In this document: piece after piece, positions 1 to 13,334 of the stretch
Position numbering within the stretch: position 1 is the first letter of the stretch
Layout: every line of letters begins with the position of its first letter
NCBI GenBank assembly: GCA_025093555.1
Contig: JAIWNF010000013.1
Location: 124,001 to 188,000, forward strand
Direction: 5' to 3'
Length of the DNA: 64,000 nt
Origin: Circinella umbellata
Taxonomy: Eukaryota > Mucoromycota > Mucoromycetes > Mucorales > Lichtheimiaceae
Notes under the pieces: generated by a model
Databases searched by the model: none
The model's input: the letters and a program-made list of their open reading frames with translations, nothing else
What the model was told of the DNA's origin: nothing
Program-made: the position numbers and the translations under genes

Positions 1-143
1 AGCAAAGAATATACTTATTCCTTCTTTTTCATTAATAGAATGTTATAGAATAAAATGACAGCAATAAAAAACAATAGTATAGACTATCCAGAAATAGGAA
101 ATGGGGGGATCAGATCACCATGACATAAGTTACACAAAGTATT

Positions 144-3100
144 TTATTCAGAACTCTTTTTATGAACTACCGCCATCGTTTTCCATGCATTCACCCGCCA
201 TGGAGCAATCATGACAGCACGGTTAGCTTGTTGTTTTGCGTTAACCTCATTTTCATCTGCTAATGAAGCCTGTGCCGCATGCTCGTATGCTTCTGCCTTG
301 GCATCAGCCGTTGAGTTTTTAGAGTTACTTGTCAATGTCAATGCCGAAAGAGTGATGGTATTTTGTACTGTAGTTGAAGCATATGGTTTTTCAGTGCTAT
401 CATAACATTCCAAGATATCGGATGCTAATTGATTCCATAAACTTGCAAGCCACGGTAGTCGGTGCACACTTTTTGCGAGTGATCTGATCGCCTGTTCAGG
501 ATTATTCTGTATTTTCAAAAATCAAAGTGCAATAGTCACGAGTGATAATCAATATATCAGCAGATTATTATTGCATTTAGTTGACCAGTTTGTTACATAC
601 CTTTAATCGGAAATATCGTGAAAACAGCCATGTTACTTTCTGATTTTTGTCAGTATCAACTATATATAAAAGAGCAGCGTGAATAATGTATTTATACTCT
701 CCTTTTTTCTAACTTTTGGTGCTTGTTTTTTTTTAGTAAACTCACGTGTAACATCAACAGGCATTTTGATCAGTTCTTGAAGTGCTGCATCGGTTAGTGT
801 ATCATCATCCTCGAGAATCCCCATCACACAAAGTGAAAATATTGCTGGAAGATAGCTCGGATTATCGGCAATGCTATTTTTTTTTCGTCTTAGTTAACCT
901 ATTTGTCGTAAAATTTGTTTCACATTAATTTATTTTTACGTTACCTAGAAAACATTTGATCTTTGGCGACTGCGCGTTGTTCGTCTCCACCAAGCGCCCA
1001 TAAAACCTTGCTTAAGAGTACAGTGACATCCATACGCAGATCCAAGTCACTTTCCGTTTCATTCAATGCTGTTTCAAACATACTTAAAGATTCTTCCAGC
1101 TGATCCATAAAATAATATGAAATGCCTGCACCCAGCTGGCAATATACACGTGCTGATCCGGTGGCATGTTCCAATGCACTATGGTAACTGGATATAGCAC
1201 TTTCAAAGTTTTCGCTTGCACAAAGAGTACGACCCAAATTGCAATGTACCTTAGCTATTCGTTGATTACTTTCTTCTTGTGTAATCCTGCCTTGCTCTGC
1301 CTGTGCTTCTAATGCTAAAATTGCACCTGCAAGAGCTTCTGACGCGCGGTCATATTGTCCCATTCTTTCTAATAATAAGCCTAAAAGATTTAATGCAAGT
1401 GCATCATCGAGTTTCTGTTCTGTAAGCTTTTGAAGTGCAAAAGCAGGAGATAGGATCATGTTGACACCGTTTTCATCCACCGTGGGTAAGCTTGATAGTT
1501 GTCTGAAGGCTGTTTCGGCATAACCGTAACTAGATTCCGTCTATAAAAAAATATAAAAAAGAATCAGTAATCTTTTAAAAAAGCCCTTGTTTGGTTCATT
1601 TTCTCTCCCATATATCTCTTACAGATGATCCATTGCTTGATTCAAAAGCGTGTTGGAAAATTGCTCCAGAATCTGACGTTCCCCAAAGTGAGGCTACGTG
1701 AGCCTGCCCAACCCAGGCTGAAATCCATTCTGGGTCCAAAGCATGGGCCATGTCAAATGCTTGATTGGCCAATTCATAATCTTTGCGTGACAAACATAAA
1801 AAGCCGTAATTTGTCCAAGGAACAGCACTCTATTTTTTTCAACATAAAATTATTGAGCTCTCACACAAATAGGATCCCCTGCCGCTTTATATATATATAT
1901 ATATATATATATTCGTAGCACATTTACCCTGCTATTTAATTCCATGGCTTTGATAAATGCGTAATGACTGATTTCTGGTGAATCACGGATAGCAACTACA
2001 CCTAATGTATTCCAATAAAGATATTGAGTTGGTTCTTGTTTTAGTGCTGTACGAACACATTGCATAGCTGTTTCCACATACACATCCTCACGTTCGTCTT
2101 CAGACCGATTTCCTTCTGCCATCCAATGGTACAAGAGGGAAATATCATGCCATAATGCAGGTGCGATAAGTCGGTGACCTTTGGATAATAGCAGTGCTTG
2201 CTTGTATGCAAATCCAGCACACGCTAAAACTACACCAAGTGCTGTTTTAGGTGGAAGATAGAAATCATCAACTGTCACATCAAGTCCAACAAAATCATTC
2301 AGAAGAGCCGCGCTCGTATCATTTTCCGGGAATCCAAGTCGTTGATGAGGTGATCCGTCTTCTAAAACCAAATTCATTGCTTCCTGTAACTCAGCATAAG
2401 CACATAAGTGCAAATTGGTTGGTACAATACGATAGATTACACATGCGTCCCCGATAAGTTTCCAGAACCCAATAATAGAAGCGTCTTGATGTAAACCAAC
2501 CAGCGACGTCTTGATCACTTTACCACAACTATCAGCAGCACGACCAAAAAATCCTTGTTGAATCTCTTCTTTTGCTTGTTCAATATAGGTATCCGCTAGC
2601 CCCTTAATTGCGGGAAGATAGTTTGGTTTGTTCTGTTCTTCGGCAAGTTTCAATGTCGTCATAAATCCTTCAACAGCTTCATCAAGAAAACCAATTTTTT
2701 GCTTGACTAAAGCTTTTTCGTAATTTGCATGAATGGATGTTGGATCAAGATCAGTGGCACGGCCAAACGCCTTGAGTGCAGCAACAAATCGACCTTCATG
2801 TGCATAAGCTTCAGCCAAGCCTTCCCAGCACCTTAGATCACCTGTATCACATCGTAACGCTTTTTGAAAACAAATGATAGCTTCTGCATAATTGTTTGAA
2901 CTCTAATAAAAAGATATATATATATATCATAAATCAAAAAAAAAAAACTATTATATGCAGAATTTCGTTCTTACTTACAATCATAGAATACCCCAGTCTT
3001 CTCCAAGCCCAGCCTGCTTTAGGTACAAGTTCAGTGATTTGTTTAAATACTGCCTCAGCTTCTCTAGTTTCATTGTCGTTGACGTAGAAATTGCTCAAGT

Positions 3101-5498
3101 GAAAAGCAGCGTCTGTGTCAAGGGGATCAAGCATAAATGCCTTTTGATAACATTTTTTGGCACGAACAGGATCATTTTGAATTTGCTGATAATAGTGACC
3201 CACATAGGTAAATCCACATGCAAATTCAGGATCCAGTTTGACAGCTCGCATAAAATATTTAAATGCGTGATCCATGTTTTCACCTAACAAAGTGCTATGG
3301 AATCAGCAAAATATTTTTTCATAGTTGGTGTTGTATAAATTACCTCCAATAGCCCAATAAACGCGTCCAAGGCGATAGTAGTATTCTGCCACTTCCTCTT
3401 CAGCCAAATCGATAGCTTGAGTAATATATTGAATTGCTCTATCATAATCTTTTTTTTCACAGTAGATCCATCCAATTTCAGCCAGTGAAATATGTCGATT
3501 ACGATCGAGACTGTAAACGTTTTCGAAATATTCAAGCGCTTGATCGAAATGCCCTTCTTCACGTAGTATCAAAGCATTACCCTTTATACAAAAAAAGATT
3601 AAGCATTATGTTACCAAACCAATGCACAATAAAATATAAGAGATAATATCGTAAATCTTACCTCCAAAGCACTAATTTCATTTGGATCAAGGCTCAAAAC
3701 CTTTTTATATAATGCAGTAGCATCGGGGTAGTACTTGGTATCAAGACATCGATAGCAGTGTGCCATACAAAGTTCCATTGAAATAAGCACTCTAGACAAA
3801 AAGGTAATGTCAATAATGGAGTCGAAATTATATACTCACTAACCTTTCATTGTTGTGAAAAAGAAAAAATACCTTTCCAGTGTTGTCCCAGACTCGCGTC
3901 CTTTTTTACGCACTAGGTCGCGGCCTTTTGTGGCATATTCGAGTCCAGTTTCATATTCCTTGCATTCAAAATAGATCCATGACAAACATTGATACGCAAA
4001 TAAACTTCCAGGGAATAGCTCCATACCTTCCTATAATATATGTATAAGTTGAACATAGAAATAACCTTGCTACATTTTAAAATACCCTTTTCTTTAAATT
4101 ACCGCAAACAAATCAAAAGCCGAATCAATTTCTCCCGTTCGATACAGACTATATCCTTGAATCAATTTACCAAGACCTGTATCCGGGAATTTGGACTTGA
4201 CTGCATTCAGAAGACTTGTATCATATTGATCTATGTTATATATTGCATTAGTTACTATACAAAGTTGACTTGCCAGTCTTTCCACACTTGCATAGCCTAC
4301 CAATGCTCTGTGCATCTGTTGTTTCTATGAGGATCTCATAAGGAAGAGAGTAATTTATTTCCTCTAGAACAAGTTTGTTGGCAAGATCAATGATATCCTT
4401 GAAAACCTATCAACAACACAAAAATAAGTATCATAATAAATCCACACTGTCTCATTCTACTTATATATATAATTCATACTTACAGCCGATTTGTTTTGAA
4501 CGCCCGGCAATTGTTTAAACCAGAAACTGAGTAATTTAAGTTGTAATGAACGGATCGTATCCGAATCATCAGCTAATTCAAGTAATCGTTCGTACATCTC
4601 GCCCAGTTGTGATTTGGAGTATATTTCAGCTTCCACTTGTGCGCGGACTTCTTCTGGTGGTCCAGCATGGACGCCCATACGCCGTGATTGAACACGACTT
4701 TCTACTAGTCGGGATTGGTCTGTTTCTGTAATATTGGTAATTGTTGTCCAAATATCGAGAGGTTGTCGCATTGATTTGGTATCTTTGATTATCTCGTAGT
4801 ATGAACTATCTGGTAAAAATAGCTTAAGCGTGACAATATACTATTCAAATTATATATAAATAACAAGTTAACCAACTTTGTTGATAAACTTCAGAATACA
4901 TCGAATATATAATACCTTGTCTTGATCATTCTTTTCATATGTGTCCACCAACTTATTTAAATAATCCACTAGTCGATTTCCATCACCACTTTATGTGTTT
5001 ATAATTTAATCAAAATGTTTTATAGTAAGCGTGGTTGCTATAATCAAAAGTCTATAAGTATTTTTCTTTTACCTCTCTACCACTTTAGGTAATATATCAT
5101 GTATAACTTTTGCCATATCATCCTTCCGTCCTCGTTTCTCATAGAAACTAACTAAACCTTGCCATGCAAGTAGTTGATCTGCATTGATCTCGATAGCACG
5201 TTTATATGATTTTTCTGCTTCTTCGTCATTTTCTAAACCTGTATACGCAACACCGAGAAAAACCCAACTTTCACATACATACATCAAACAATGAATTGTC
5301 AATTATGGTCAAATAAAAGAATTAGAAAATAACAAGTCCGGACAAAAAATATCAAGTTGTAAAAATCATCAAAGCTTACGCATTATAATTTCCTGATTCC
5401 CATAAGAGAATACGATTACAAGCTTTTACCGCATCGTCAAATTTTTTTGCGGCAATCGCTTCTCGAGCTGCTTTAAGATTGGCCTTCGCGTTATTCAT
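144..5498 (-). CDS. SKI3: Ski3 superkiller TPR protein (TTC37 homologue)
   Basis: Scaffold subunit of the cytoplasmic Ski complex (Ski2-Ski3-Ski8), which feeds mRNA to the exosome for 3'-5' decay. I rebuilt 16 exons: 5498-5380, 5267-5073, 4988-4916, 4822-4484, 4406-4301, 4230-4103, 4030-3873, 3791-3662, 3581-3344, 3283-2979, 2902-1928, 1829-1623, 1540-945, 873-746, 659-601 and 506-144. They sum to 4119 nt, giving 1372 aa, close to yeast Ski3 (about 1430 aa). TPR helices run throughout: early ones such as AWVFLGVAYTGLENDEEAEK, then an array in exons 9-13 (e.g. EYYYRLGRVYWAIGG, GFTYVGHYYQQ). The region LPYEILIETTDAQSIDQYDT matches the Ski3-specific middle only if the 70-nt intron 4231-4300 is removed. 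The start MNNAKANLKAAREAI opens the first TPR. An AT microsatellite lies in the intron at 1890-1912. Confidence 0.93.
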
Positions 5499-5833
5499 GA
5501 CGAGTCGGACGCGGCAGAAAGACAACAGTGTGCGAATACATTCATATAGCGCTTGTAGAAATTTAATTCTTTCCCAGTGTCACTATGCAACTATATTATT
5601 TTATCGAATAAAAAAACACAGTTTTTTCTTTCGTTCCTGTGTGTGAGATATGTATGTGTAGAAAAGATTTTATGAAGTAGAGTATATGCCAACTCTTTGT
5701 CAACCTTTGTAATTAATAATAGTAAGAAAACGGTCGATTAATAACTGGTTTTATTAAGAAAAAAAGTAAAAGGATAAACGTAAAGTAATAATAATGATGA
5801 TGAATGATAATAATAAAGTTGAGACGACACTTT
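5499..5833. other. SKI3 upstream / ZDS1 downstream spacer
   Basis: Spacer between two minus-strand genes. It must hold the SKI3 promoter and the ZDS1-like 3' UTR. I see no further gene and no distinctive motif. Confidence 0.6.
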
Positions 5834-8599
5834 TTAGGCTTTTCCTTTTCTATACATTGCCAAAGGTACATTATCATCGCCTCTTTGTTTGGAAACACGG
5901 GTATTATGATTCGGAACGAGATCATTTGAGGTTCGATGTTTAGTTGCAGCTGCTACTCTAGCTTTCATCGTCACATTATTATTCGATGGCTCCTCATCTG
6001 AACTACTATCACTTAAAACTCCATCATCATCGTCGTCATCTTCATCCGAGTCACTTAGACTACTATTTCTACCAACACCTGCCATACCTTTCGATCCTTG
6101 TTGACGGGGTTTTAGATAGTTTTCAGGAACAACGAATCCGGTCGATGCCCCCATATATTGATTAAGTACAACGTTCCCATTTTCTTGTTGCTGTTGCTGT
6201 TGCTTTGAATTTGATCGATTCTTTTGTTGTTGTGGTGGTGGTGAAGATTTATTGGAGAGAGATGGTGGACGATTATGTCCTGCTTGTGATTGTTTTGGTT
6301 CTTGTGGATGATGCTGTTGTTTTTGTTTTTGTTGTTGGTGGTTATGATGACTTTGTGACGATGATTGTCGAGGAGATGATGAATTGGATTGTGGACGTCG
6401 TTTTCCTTTCTTTCCTGGATTTACAAATTTTCGTGTTTTATTATCAGGAGACGTACTATTGGGTTGTTGATGTTGTTGATGTTGTGGAGAACTGACAAGT
6501 GAAAGGTACCAGAACATTAGATTCGATATGAGTACCTGCTCATGAAGTGGTCGGCGGGGATTGGCCAGTTTAGAATGTGAAAGACGATAAATAGTGCGTT
6601 CGATATGAATGGGCAATCGGTTCTGGTTGATTCTGTTCAGTTGGAAATCTTTGGGAGCAGTAGGTGCAGTATTTGTTGTCGTGGGATAAGTTGAAGTTGT
6701 TTGTCCTTTGCTGGCTGAACTCTTGCGAGAAAAAAGTGATGACAATCCAAAGGAGCGTTTTCCGCCGCTTTCTTTACCGCCATTATTACTAGGTAAATGT
6801 GTAGGCGTAGTAGCTGAGGCGTTCGAATTAATCGAAGATTCTGTTGAGACTGAATGTCGTGGCTGAGGTACTGCCTCGGCTTGTAAATGAGCTTTATCCC
6901 CAGTAACATCTCCTCTCACTTGTTCAGACTTCGACCGTTTAAATCCCCAAGACCATGCTGATTTTCGTTCTGATGATGATTGGGTTGGTACATCGGGGTG
7001 TTGTTGTTGTTCATGAGTTGTGTGGTCTGAAGGTGTAGATTCTTGTGTAACCACATTCTGGCCAATCTCCAATGCTTGAATTTCATGAGTTTTTGTAGAG
7101 GATGAACGATTTTGTAGTCGTGGTATTTCTTCAGCACTGGCCCTCCTTTCCATTGGTCGTGGTGTAAATGTGGTGCTTGCCTCAGATGCTGCATTTTCTT
7201 GCTGTTGTTGATAATAATGGTGTGGTGGCAATGGCGATGGTTCGGCAAGTGGTAATGAAAAATTAGAAGTTAATTCGAGTGGTCCATCAGAAAGAGCGAT
7301 TCCTTCTTCAAATGTTGTGGTATCAAAACGCTCGGTATATGCGCCTGGAGGCATAGACTCTGCTTGACGATGTCGGTCCACTTGTTGTCGTGCAGAAGGA
7401 GGTGTAAATGATGAATTCCGTTGAAATCTCGTACGTGCGCCTCGCCGCAGTAATGAGGGCCGATCTGCTTTTGGAACAAGTACCTTAGATTGATCCAAAG
7501 GTGACGAATTGCGATCAAACACCAAGAAATCAGGCACTCGCATCTGATTCTCTATTTATTTATTTCTGCCAATCAGGACGCAATGTATATATATAGCACA
7601 CAAAATGAAAGAAAGAAAGAAAGAAAGAAAGAAATAACAAGCCCCCTTTCCCCTCATTCTCCCCCAAAAACGACACAAAGAGAAAATAGAGATACCAACC
7701 TGCTGCCGTAGCTGTGTCCAAACTAAGACTTCGCCGTAGTCGCGCCTTTCGTTGGGACCCCTCCTCCCCTCCCCCTTTATTACTATCATTTTCTTGTTGT
7801 TGTTGCAGTAATTGTATTCTTTCGTTGCGTTCCGAAGACCCATGTCGATTACCCCGTTCCAAAGCTTGTAATGCGTCATTCCTATTATCCCCTTCCAGTC
7901 GATTTTCATCATTTTCTTGTTTTTCAGCATCACTTGCTGTAAATGATACAGACAAAATGGAACTTCGCCTTTTAAGACTGGATCGTTCACGTTTAGCCAT
8001 GGCATTATGTTGCAAAAATATTTCAAATTCATTTGGTGCTATTTCTGGATGCTGTGCTGCAGGAACCCTATTTAATTTTTTTTGTTGATAGTTAGTGATA
8101 TTATCCATACATATGTACATACATACATATCCATTGATCATCAATTTGTCTTCTCTCTTTTATATTGACGAAAAATGAAAAAAAAAAGCTAGCGGTACCA
8201 AAAAAGATGTGAAGGGTTTGGAGTTTCTATATTGATAACCTTAGAAGGCTCTGTGTCTTTGGGTACATCTTCATCTCTATTGAATGAGGAAATAGAAAAG
8301 GTTCGAGGAGTGTCGGTCGAATTGACAACTGAATCACATTCGTCTGCTGTAGATACGTTGTCATGGTGATGATCCTCTAGTGAAGGTGGTTGTGTTGAAG
8401 CGGAGGTATCACGCGAATCAGGGGCATTGTTCGCGAATGCAGGACTCTCGGTATCGAAAGAATGAGTGATGCTATTAGAGTCCAATGGTGGCAAAGGTGG
8501 AAGATAAAGGTGTTCTGGCGGTGGTGGAGGTGGGCTTTTTGGAGTAATTTGTGTTGGATACGCATCGATTGATCTATTGGTATATTTGACGTCAGACAT
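5834..8599 (-). CDS. ZDS1: Zds1/Zds2-like regulator of PP2A-Cdc55
   Basis: Fungal Zds proteins bind the PP2A regulatory subunit Cdc55 and control mitotic entry, mitotic exit and polarity. Three exons, 8599-8199, 8067-7700 and 7551-5834, sum to 2487 nt (828 aa). Two family blocks are visible. The N-terminal block, at about residues 131-178, reads HLFWVPAAQHPEIAPNEFE, then SSLKRRSSILSVSF, and is restored only by splicing exon 1 to 2. The C-terminal Zds_C helix pair is at about residues 565-610 (IERTIYRLSHSKLANPRRPL, then HEQVLISNLMFWYLSLV). The rest is low complexity: a proline run near residue 30, Q/H/S-rich stretches and an acidic DEDDDDDDG patch. The second intron carries a GAAA microsatellite, and its donor (GTTGGT) is weak, so that boundary is the least certain. 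Zds identity is strong; orthology to Zds1 rather than Zds2 is not implied. Confidence 0.88.
7605..7636. repeat. (GAAA)n microsatellite in a ZDS1 intron
   Basis: About seven consecutive GAAA units inside the intron between the second and third ZDS1-like exons. Confidence 0.9.
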
Positions 8600-11500
8600 T
8601 GACGAAATGGAATGTAGAAAGACAAAAAAAAGAAGTTTTATGGGGGTTTCCTTTTCTTTATTATTATTTTTTCGTAACCAAACCGCTTATAAAAAAAGCT
8701 ACTGTTGGTGCGTTGACCGAAAGTTTAGGGGCTCGAAAAAAAGAGTGCTGCAAACGCAAGAAGGTATTCAGTGAAAACGAAATGAGTTGTTTGAGAGTAG
8801 GCAAATGTCGTATTTAAGGGTCCGCTATTCTTTGAGTACTGTATCGTTTTTTTTTTCACACACAACTTTATCTTTTCTTTGTTGATTTTGGCCTCTCTCA
8901 TTTTTGTTGCTTATTGTACACTTGTCTTTTATCTTAAGTTAGTAAAGTTTCATACACTTTTGCGATATTAAGCGGAGCCAAGAAATTTACAACCCTTTTT
9001 TAAGCTGTTTTTAGCACATTTGACTCATTTAGACTTGTTACACATGAACATGCACCAAACATGAATATGCAGCCAGCCAACCAACAATGGGATTTTTATC
9101 TTATAGCGCGCTTTACCCAATAATTTTTTATGGGAAGAACGGATTCAAGTAAGTCTACAACTTTTTCTTTGTTTTCTACCCAGAGCATGTAATAACGAAA
9201 AAATACGTGGTGAATAGGAACATGAGTCACCATCATCTAGTAATTATTATTATATATGCATCTTAATCTAGAACGCAAAGGGTTGGTTAGCACTGGGATA
9301 ATCACCATCATTCCTTAAATGTAAAACATGTAGCTATTGATAGCTGCAGTATCTTGCAGCTATTTTAATCTGACTCTAAGCAAAATAGAAAAAAAAAAAC
9401 GGTTCGATGATTAAAACAACAAGGTAAATTACTACTTATGGTTGTACGTTTACTTTTAACAATGGATTGTAGTTTGAAATTATGTAAGCTTTTTAAACAT
9501 GAAACAACTGTTTATTTTATTTATGTGTCAGTTGTGGCGTGGTGGTTTAATTCAAGCCACAATTGTATAGCAAACAATAAGATGGGGGGAATGTGATACT
9601 AAAAATAATATCGGATTATCAAACCATTATTTTTTGTCGATGCGGAGACATTTAACAGCGAGACACTGTATCCGTCTATTGTTACAGTACGCAGGAAGAC
9701 GTCCGTTCGGGAACCAAAAAATATAACATCAGTTGAAAAATAGATGTACACTGTAACCATCAACGTTCCATTACTAGCATGTCATAAAATATGCCATCTA
9801 AAATACTCAATGCACTTTAATATTTTTGTTATTACCTTTACCAATGATACTCAGAGTAGTCCATAAATATAATGGTAGTTCACCATCTTCTTACGTAGAA
9901 TGATTTTGATGACAAAAACACATGTATCTATTTACAGACCACTTACGGTTTATTCTCTATATCATTTGGCCCGAGAAATAATAAACGGCAGCCACAAAGT
10001 AATTAGATTATTGCAACGAAAACAGTCTTTACGTATTAATGTTTATTGATTTTCTGTAAATGGAACATACAATAAATCTTATTGTTATAGTTATCCCCGA
10101 AGTAAGGGAAAAGAGCTTTTCTTGGTAGATATTTCTATATATAAGACAATGAGTTGGGTTGCCTTAGTTAAGGCCTCCAATTTATTGAAACACAATGTGT
10201 AATTGCTTGTGTTCAACTTCCTTTCTTTGAGAAAATCTATTGATTTTCAACCGTTAAAAAGTTTGAAATAAAAGAAAAGCCAAGATCCCTAACGTCATCA
10301 ACGGAAGAAGCGCGCTTGATTATACAATATGAAACAATTATAACACTGGTGAACAAGTATTTTAATGTACCTGATATTAATACTCATGGTTCAACCTCAT
10401 CGGTCTTTAAATAAAACTATTGACTCGGAAGTCGTAAATTCAGGACGCTGTTGCTTTTTTTTATTTATAATAAATGAGCGTATTGGATCTCTTTATTATT
10501 AGTTTTATCTGACACTGCGCTTACAATATAACCGTGAAGAATACATTTAATGAAACTGTAGCTAAATTTTATTCAGTCTTCCCACCTGTTTTGCTATATC
10601 GTATAGCGTTCAAAGTTCCTCCTGCAATGGTATTTATGATCTGTTAAAAGCGAAACAGTGGGTTCTTTAAGCTTTTCACAGTGTATCAGAGTAAGTAATA
10701 TAAAATGTGATCCATTCCTGTGTACCAGAGCATGAATGTATTTCTTGATAGACGAAGAAGATTCGCTGAAGCAGAAGTCATCATGTTAGTGTAGGATTGG
10801 CTAATAAGGATTGTAAAAATGAAATAACATTATTGCACTAAAAAAGGATATGCGACAATAAAAGGAACTATAAGCAGAATATAAAAAAGACATTATTATA
10901 TGCATACGTATGAACAATGTTAAAAATACTTTCTTGTACCTAACATAATATGCGCAGATAATATTCGTATATTATATAACACTGCTGCTAAAGTAATTTT
11001 TGAGCAAGCATCGAAAACAAATTACATGAATCCATTATTATATATTACCAATAAGTCACTATGATTAGTTAGTGCTAGCCGTTACATTACTTTAATACAG
11101 GTAACAACTAGCGCTTTAGATGCTGTCATTTCATGCGTTATATATTAAAACAATGGTCCTTTGATGTGATAGTTTGAATCAATAAAATGAATTTAAGGTG
11201 TGCTGATTAGATATCAGTGAATACGTATGAATAAATGTAAGCTGCCAATTTTTAATTTCTTATATTATATATGAAGCAATATTCGATTTACTCAATCTAG
11301 GTTGAGAGGTTAAGTCTTGATTTTCTTATGGTTAAGTATGTTATACGTAAAAAATGACAAGTCACTACAAATAGAGATTATCCGTTTTATGTTTGTTTTT
11401 AACATCTTTTTAACACAAAAACTGAATCGTTTCCTAATTTGATGTGGTACAGTTGCGTTCTCTTTAGATTTTTATACTCGTTAGCTTTGAAAGAAAAATA

Positions 11501-12085
11501 AGTTGAATATATGTATTAACACGATGATAAGTGTGATATTTTTGTTTCAGACAAAAAGTGTTAACGGACGGTATCTCAACAGTTATAGATCCTCCTAACC
11601 ATGCCTGGAAAATTTAAAAAATCAAATCCAGCGGATTTTTATGGCAATTCTTCAACATATTTTATCAGGTTTCTACCCCAGACTTATAATAAGTAGATCT
11701 AGTGCCCCTGTTTCTTATTTAATTGTAAATTGATCCTGTACATATGATTATATAAAATCAAGTATCTCTATCCAACTCCCCAACAAACGAGAACATTAGT
11801 CTGTTAATTAATAAACATTAAAATAACAAAATAACAAAAATATATTGTCATGGTAAAAGCAAGAAAAACAACAGAGGAATATATAGACATATATATACTT
11901 AAACATAACTTTTTTTTGGAAAGGTATGTGTAAAAACAAAGGAGGAGGCGTAAACAATTTTGTGTATTAAGAATGGGAAAAAGAAACCAAGTCTATATAA
12001 AAGCAAAGCTGCGAAAAAAAATCACGGCAATGGTGGGGAGAGCGAAAAGTGAACGGTTTGTGAATAAACAAGCTTTCTATCATAT
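8600..12085. other. Gene-poor stretch of about 3.5 kb
   Basis: No open frame longer than about 80 codons and no recognisable protein, tRNA or snRNA. It lies between the 5' end of the ZDS1-like gene and the 3' end of the carrier gene. It contains an imperfect 10-bp hairpin at 9529-9565. A locally less AT-rich patch at about 9640-9720 resembles no family I know. A long ZDS1 5' UTR or promoter probably uses the left end. Confidence 0.6.
9529..9565. repeat. Hairpin-forming inverted repeat
   Basis: The 10-nt arm cagttgtggc (9529-9538) pairs with gccacaattg (9556-9565), with one G-T wobble, around a 17-nt loop. It is not followed by a T-run and no gene abuts it. Its role is unknown. Confidence 0.5.
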
Positions 12086-13334
12086 TTATGCTGCAAGCTT
12101 TCGTCGAGCTATTTGAAGTAATAATGCATAAGCAATGACGGTATAGTTGGTGAAAAGATCCTTCATCATGAACAACAATGCTTGAGAAAGAACAGCCTTT
12201 GATATTTGAGTACTCATACCCTAATAATCACAAAAGAAAAAAAACCCACGTTAGATAATACATAATAAACATTCAAAATTCTTCTTGGATTTTTTGAACA
12301 AAAACACACACAAAAAACTTCACGTAAGCAACAATACAATCCGAAATAAATATTTTACCTTGTACCAACCGAAGAAACCATCTTGTTTGAGCACCCGAGC
12401 AAGCACATCACCTGCACCCTTATAAGGTTCCACCTTATCTTGAAGTTCCTTTGATGGCTTCCATTGCAAACGAACCTTAGCCATAATATAAGGATATGTA
12501 ACAATGGTAGCAAGAGTCTTGCTGATAGCACCGACGATAAAGTTGACACCAGGTGTCATCTTCCATTTCATAGTTTCCAATACAAATTGCTTCATTTTTT
12601 CAAAACTACCGTAGGTGATTGCTGGATTGACACACAAAATCAAGGAGGGACGGATACCCTTCCAAAGACCAGCCACACCTTCTTCAGCCAAGATTGTTGT
12701 AGCAGTACCGAAAATACCTTGACGTTCGTTGCTAGGTAAAGTTTGTTGACGAGTAGTAAGCACAGCGATTGGAGTTGTTACGAGTGTTGTCATAGCACCA
12801 GCTATAGCACCGAGGAGAAGTTCCATAGCAGCTGATGAAGTGCCACCACCAGGATTGTATTTTTTGTTGTAAAAATCGCGGACCAACGAATAACAATAAA
12901 AGTATGTAAAGTTGGTTGAAGCTGTTCCGAGCAACGAACTGCCCAAACCAGCATATAAGCCAGCAACACCCTCTTTACCCATGATTTGTTTAATACCATC
13001 GAGTGCTGAATTATAATGTTCCTGTTCCTTATCGTCCACACCGTCATGCTTTGCTTGAACTTGGATACGAGTTTTGATACTGTTATATAAATATTGGATG
13101 GTTAATATCTTTTGTTTGTTGTTTAATTTGTGAGGGTTTTTTTTGGGTTAAAGTCAAAAATAGGAGAATTATGCTGATAAAGATTATAAAAAAAAGGACT
13201 GCAACAAAAAAATAAAAACAGAAAAAAACTAACATATCAAGAGGATAAACCAAGGTCAAGGCAAACATAGCACCGAATGATCCGGCAACTGCATGGCCGA
13301 AAGGAGGAAGTGTTTCTTTAGATACTATCGGCAT
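12086..13334 (-). CDS. ANT1: Peroxisomal adenine nucleotide carrier (Pmp47/Ant1, SLC25A17 type)
   Basis: Mitochondrial-carrier-family protein of the peroxisomal branch, which exchanges cytosolic ATP for AMP to support fatty-acid activation inside peroxisomes. Three exons, 13334-13234, 13079-12359 and 12220-12086, give 957 nt (318 aa), the usual length. Three carrier repeats are visible. The first signature YPLDIIKTRIQVQ is completed by splicing; the second is TPIAVLTTRQQT; the third is YPYIMAKVRLQW. The gap and GxxGLYAG or GFFGWYKG motifs follow each. The start MPIVSKETLPPFGHAVAG begins directly before helix 1, as in the family. YPYIMAKVRLQ and the TPIAVLTTR variant are typical of Pmp47 rather than of ADP/ATP carriers. 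Assignment to peroxisomes is from family likeness; no targeting motif was identified. Confidence 0.88.

Noticed and set aside
1890..1912. TA run coding for an IY repeat in an open frame
   Set aside because: It lies in a SKI3 intron; the frame only runs through it by chance.
6205..6495. 96-codon plus-strand frame rich in V and D
   Set aside because: Shadow of the Q/H/S-rich minus-strand coding tract of the ZDS1-like gene.
9640..9730. Less AT-rich patch considered as an snRNA or tRNA gene
   Set aside because: No B-box GGTTCRANYCC, no cloverleaf and no match to remembered U-snRNA or 5S cores.
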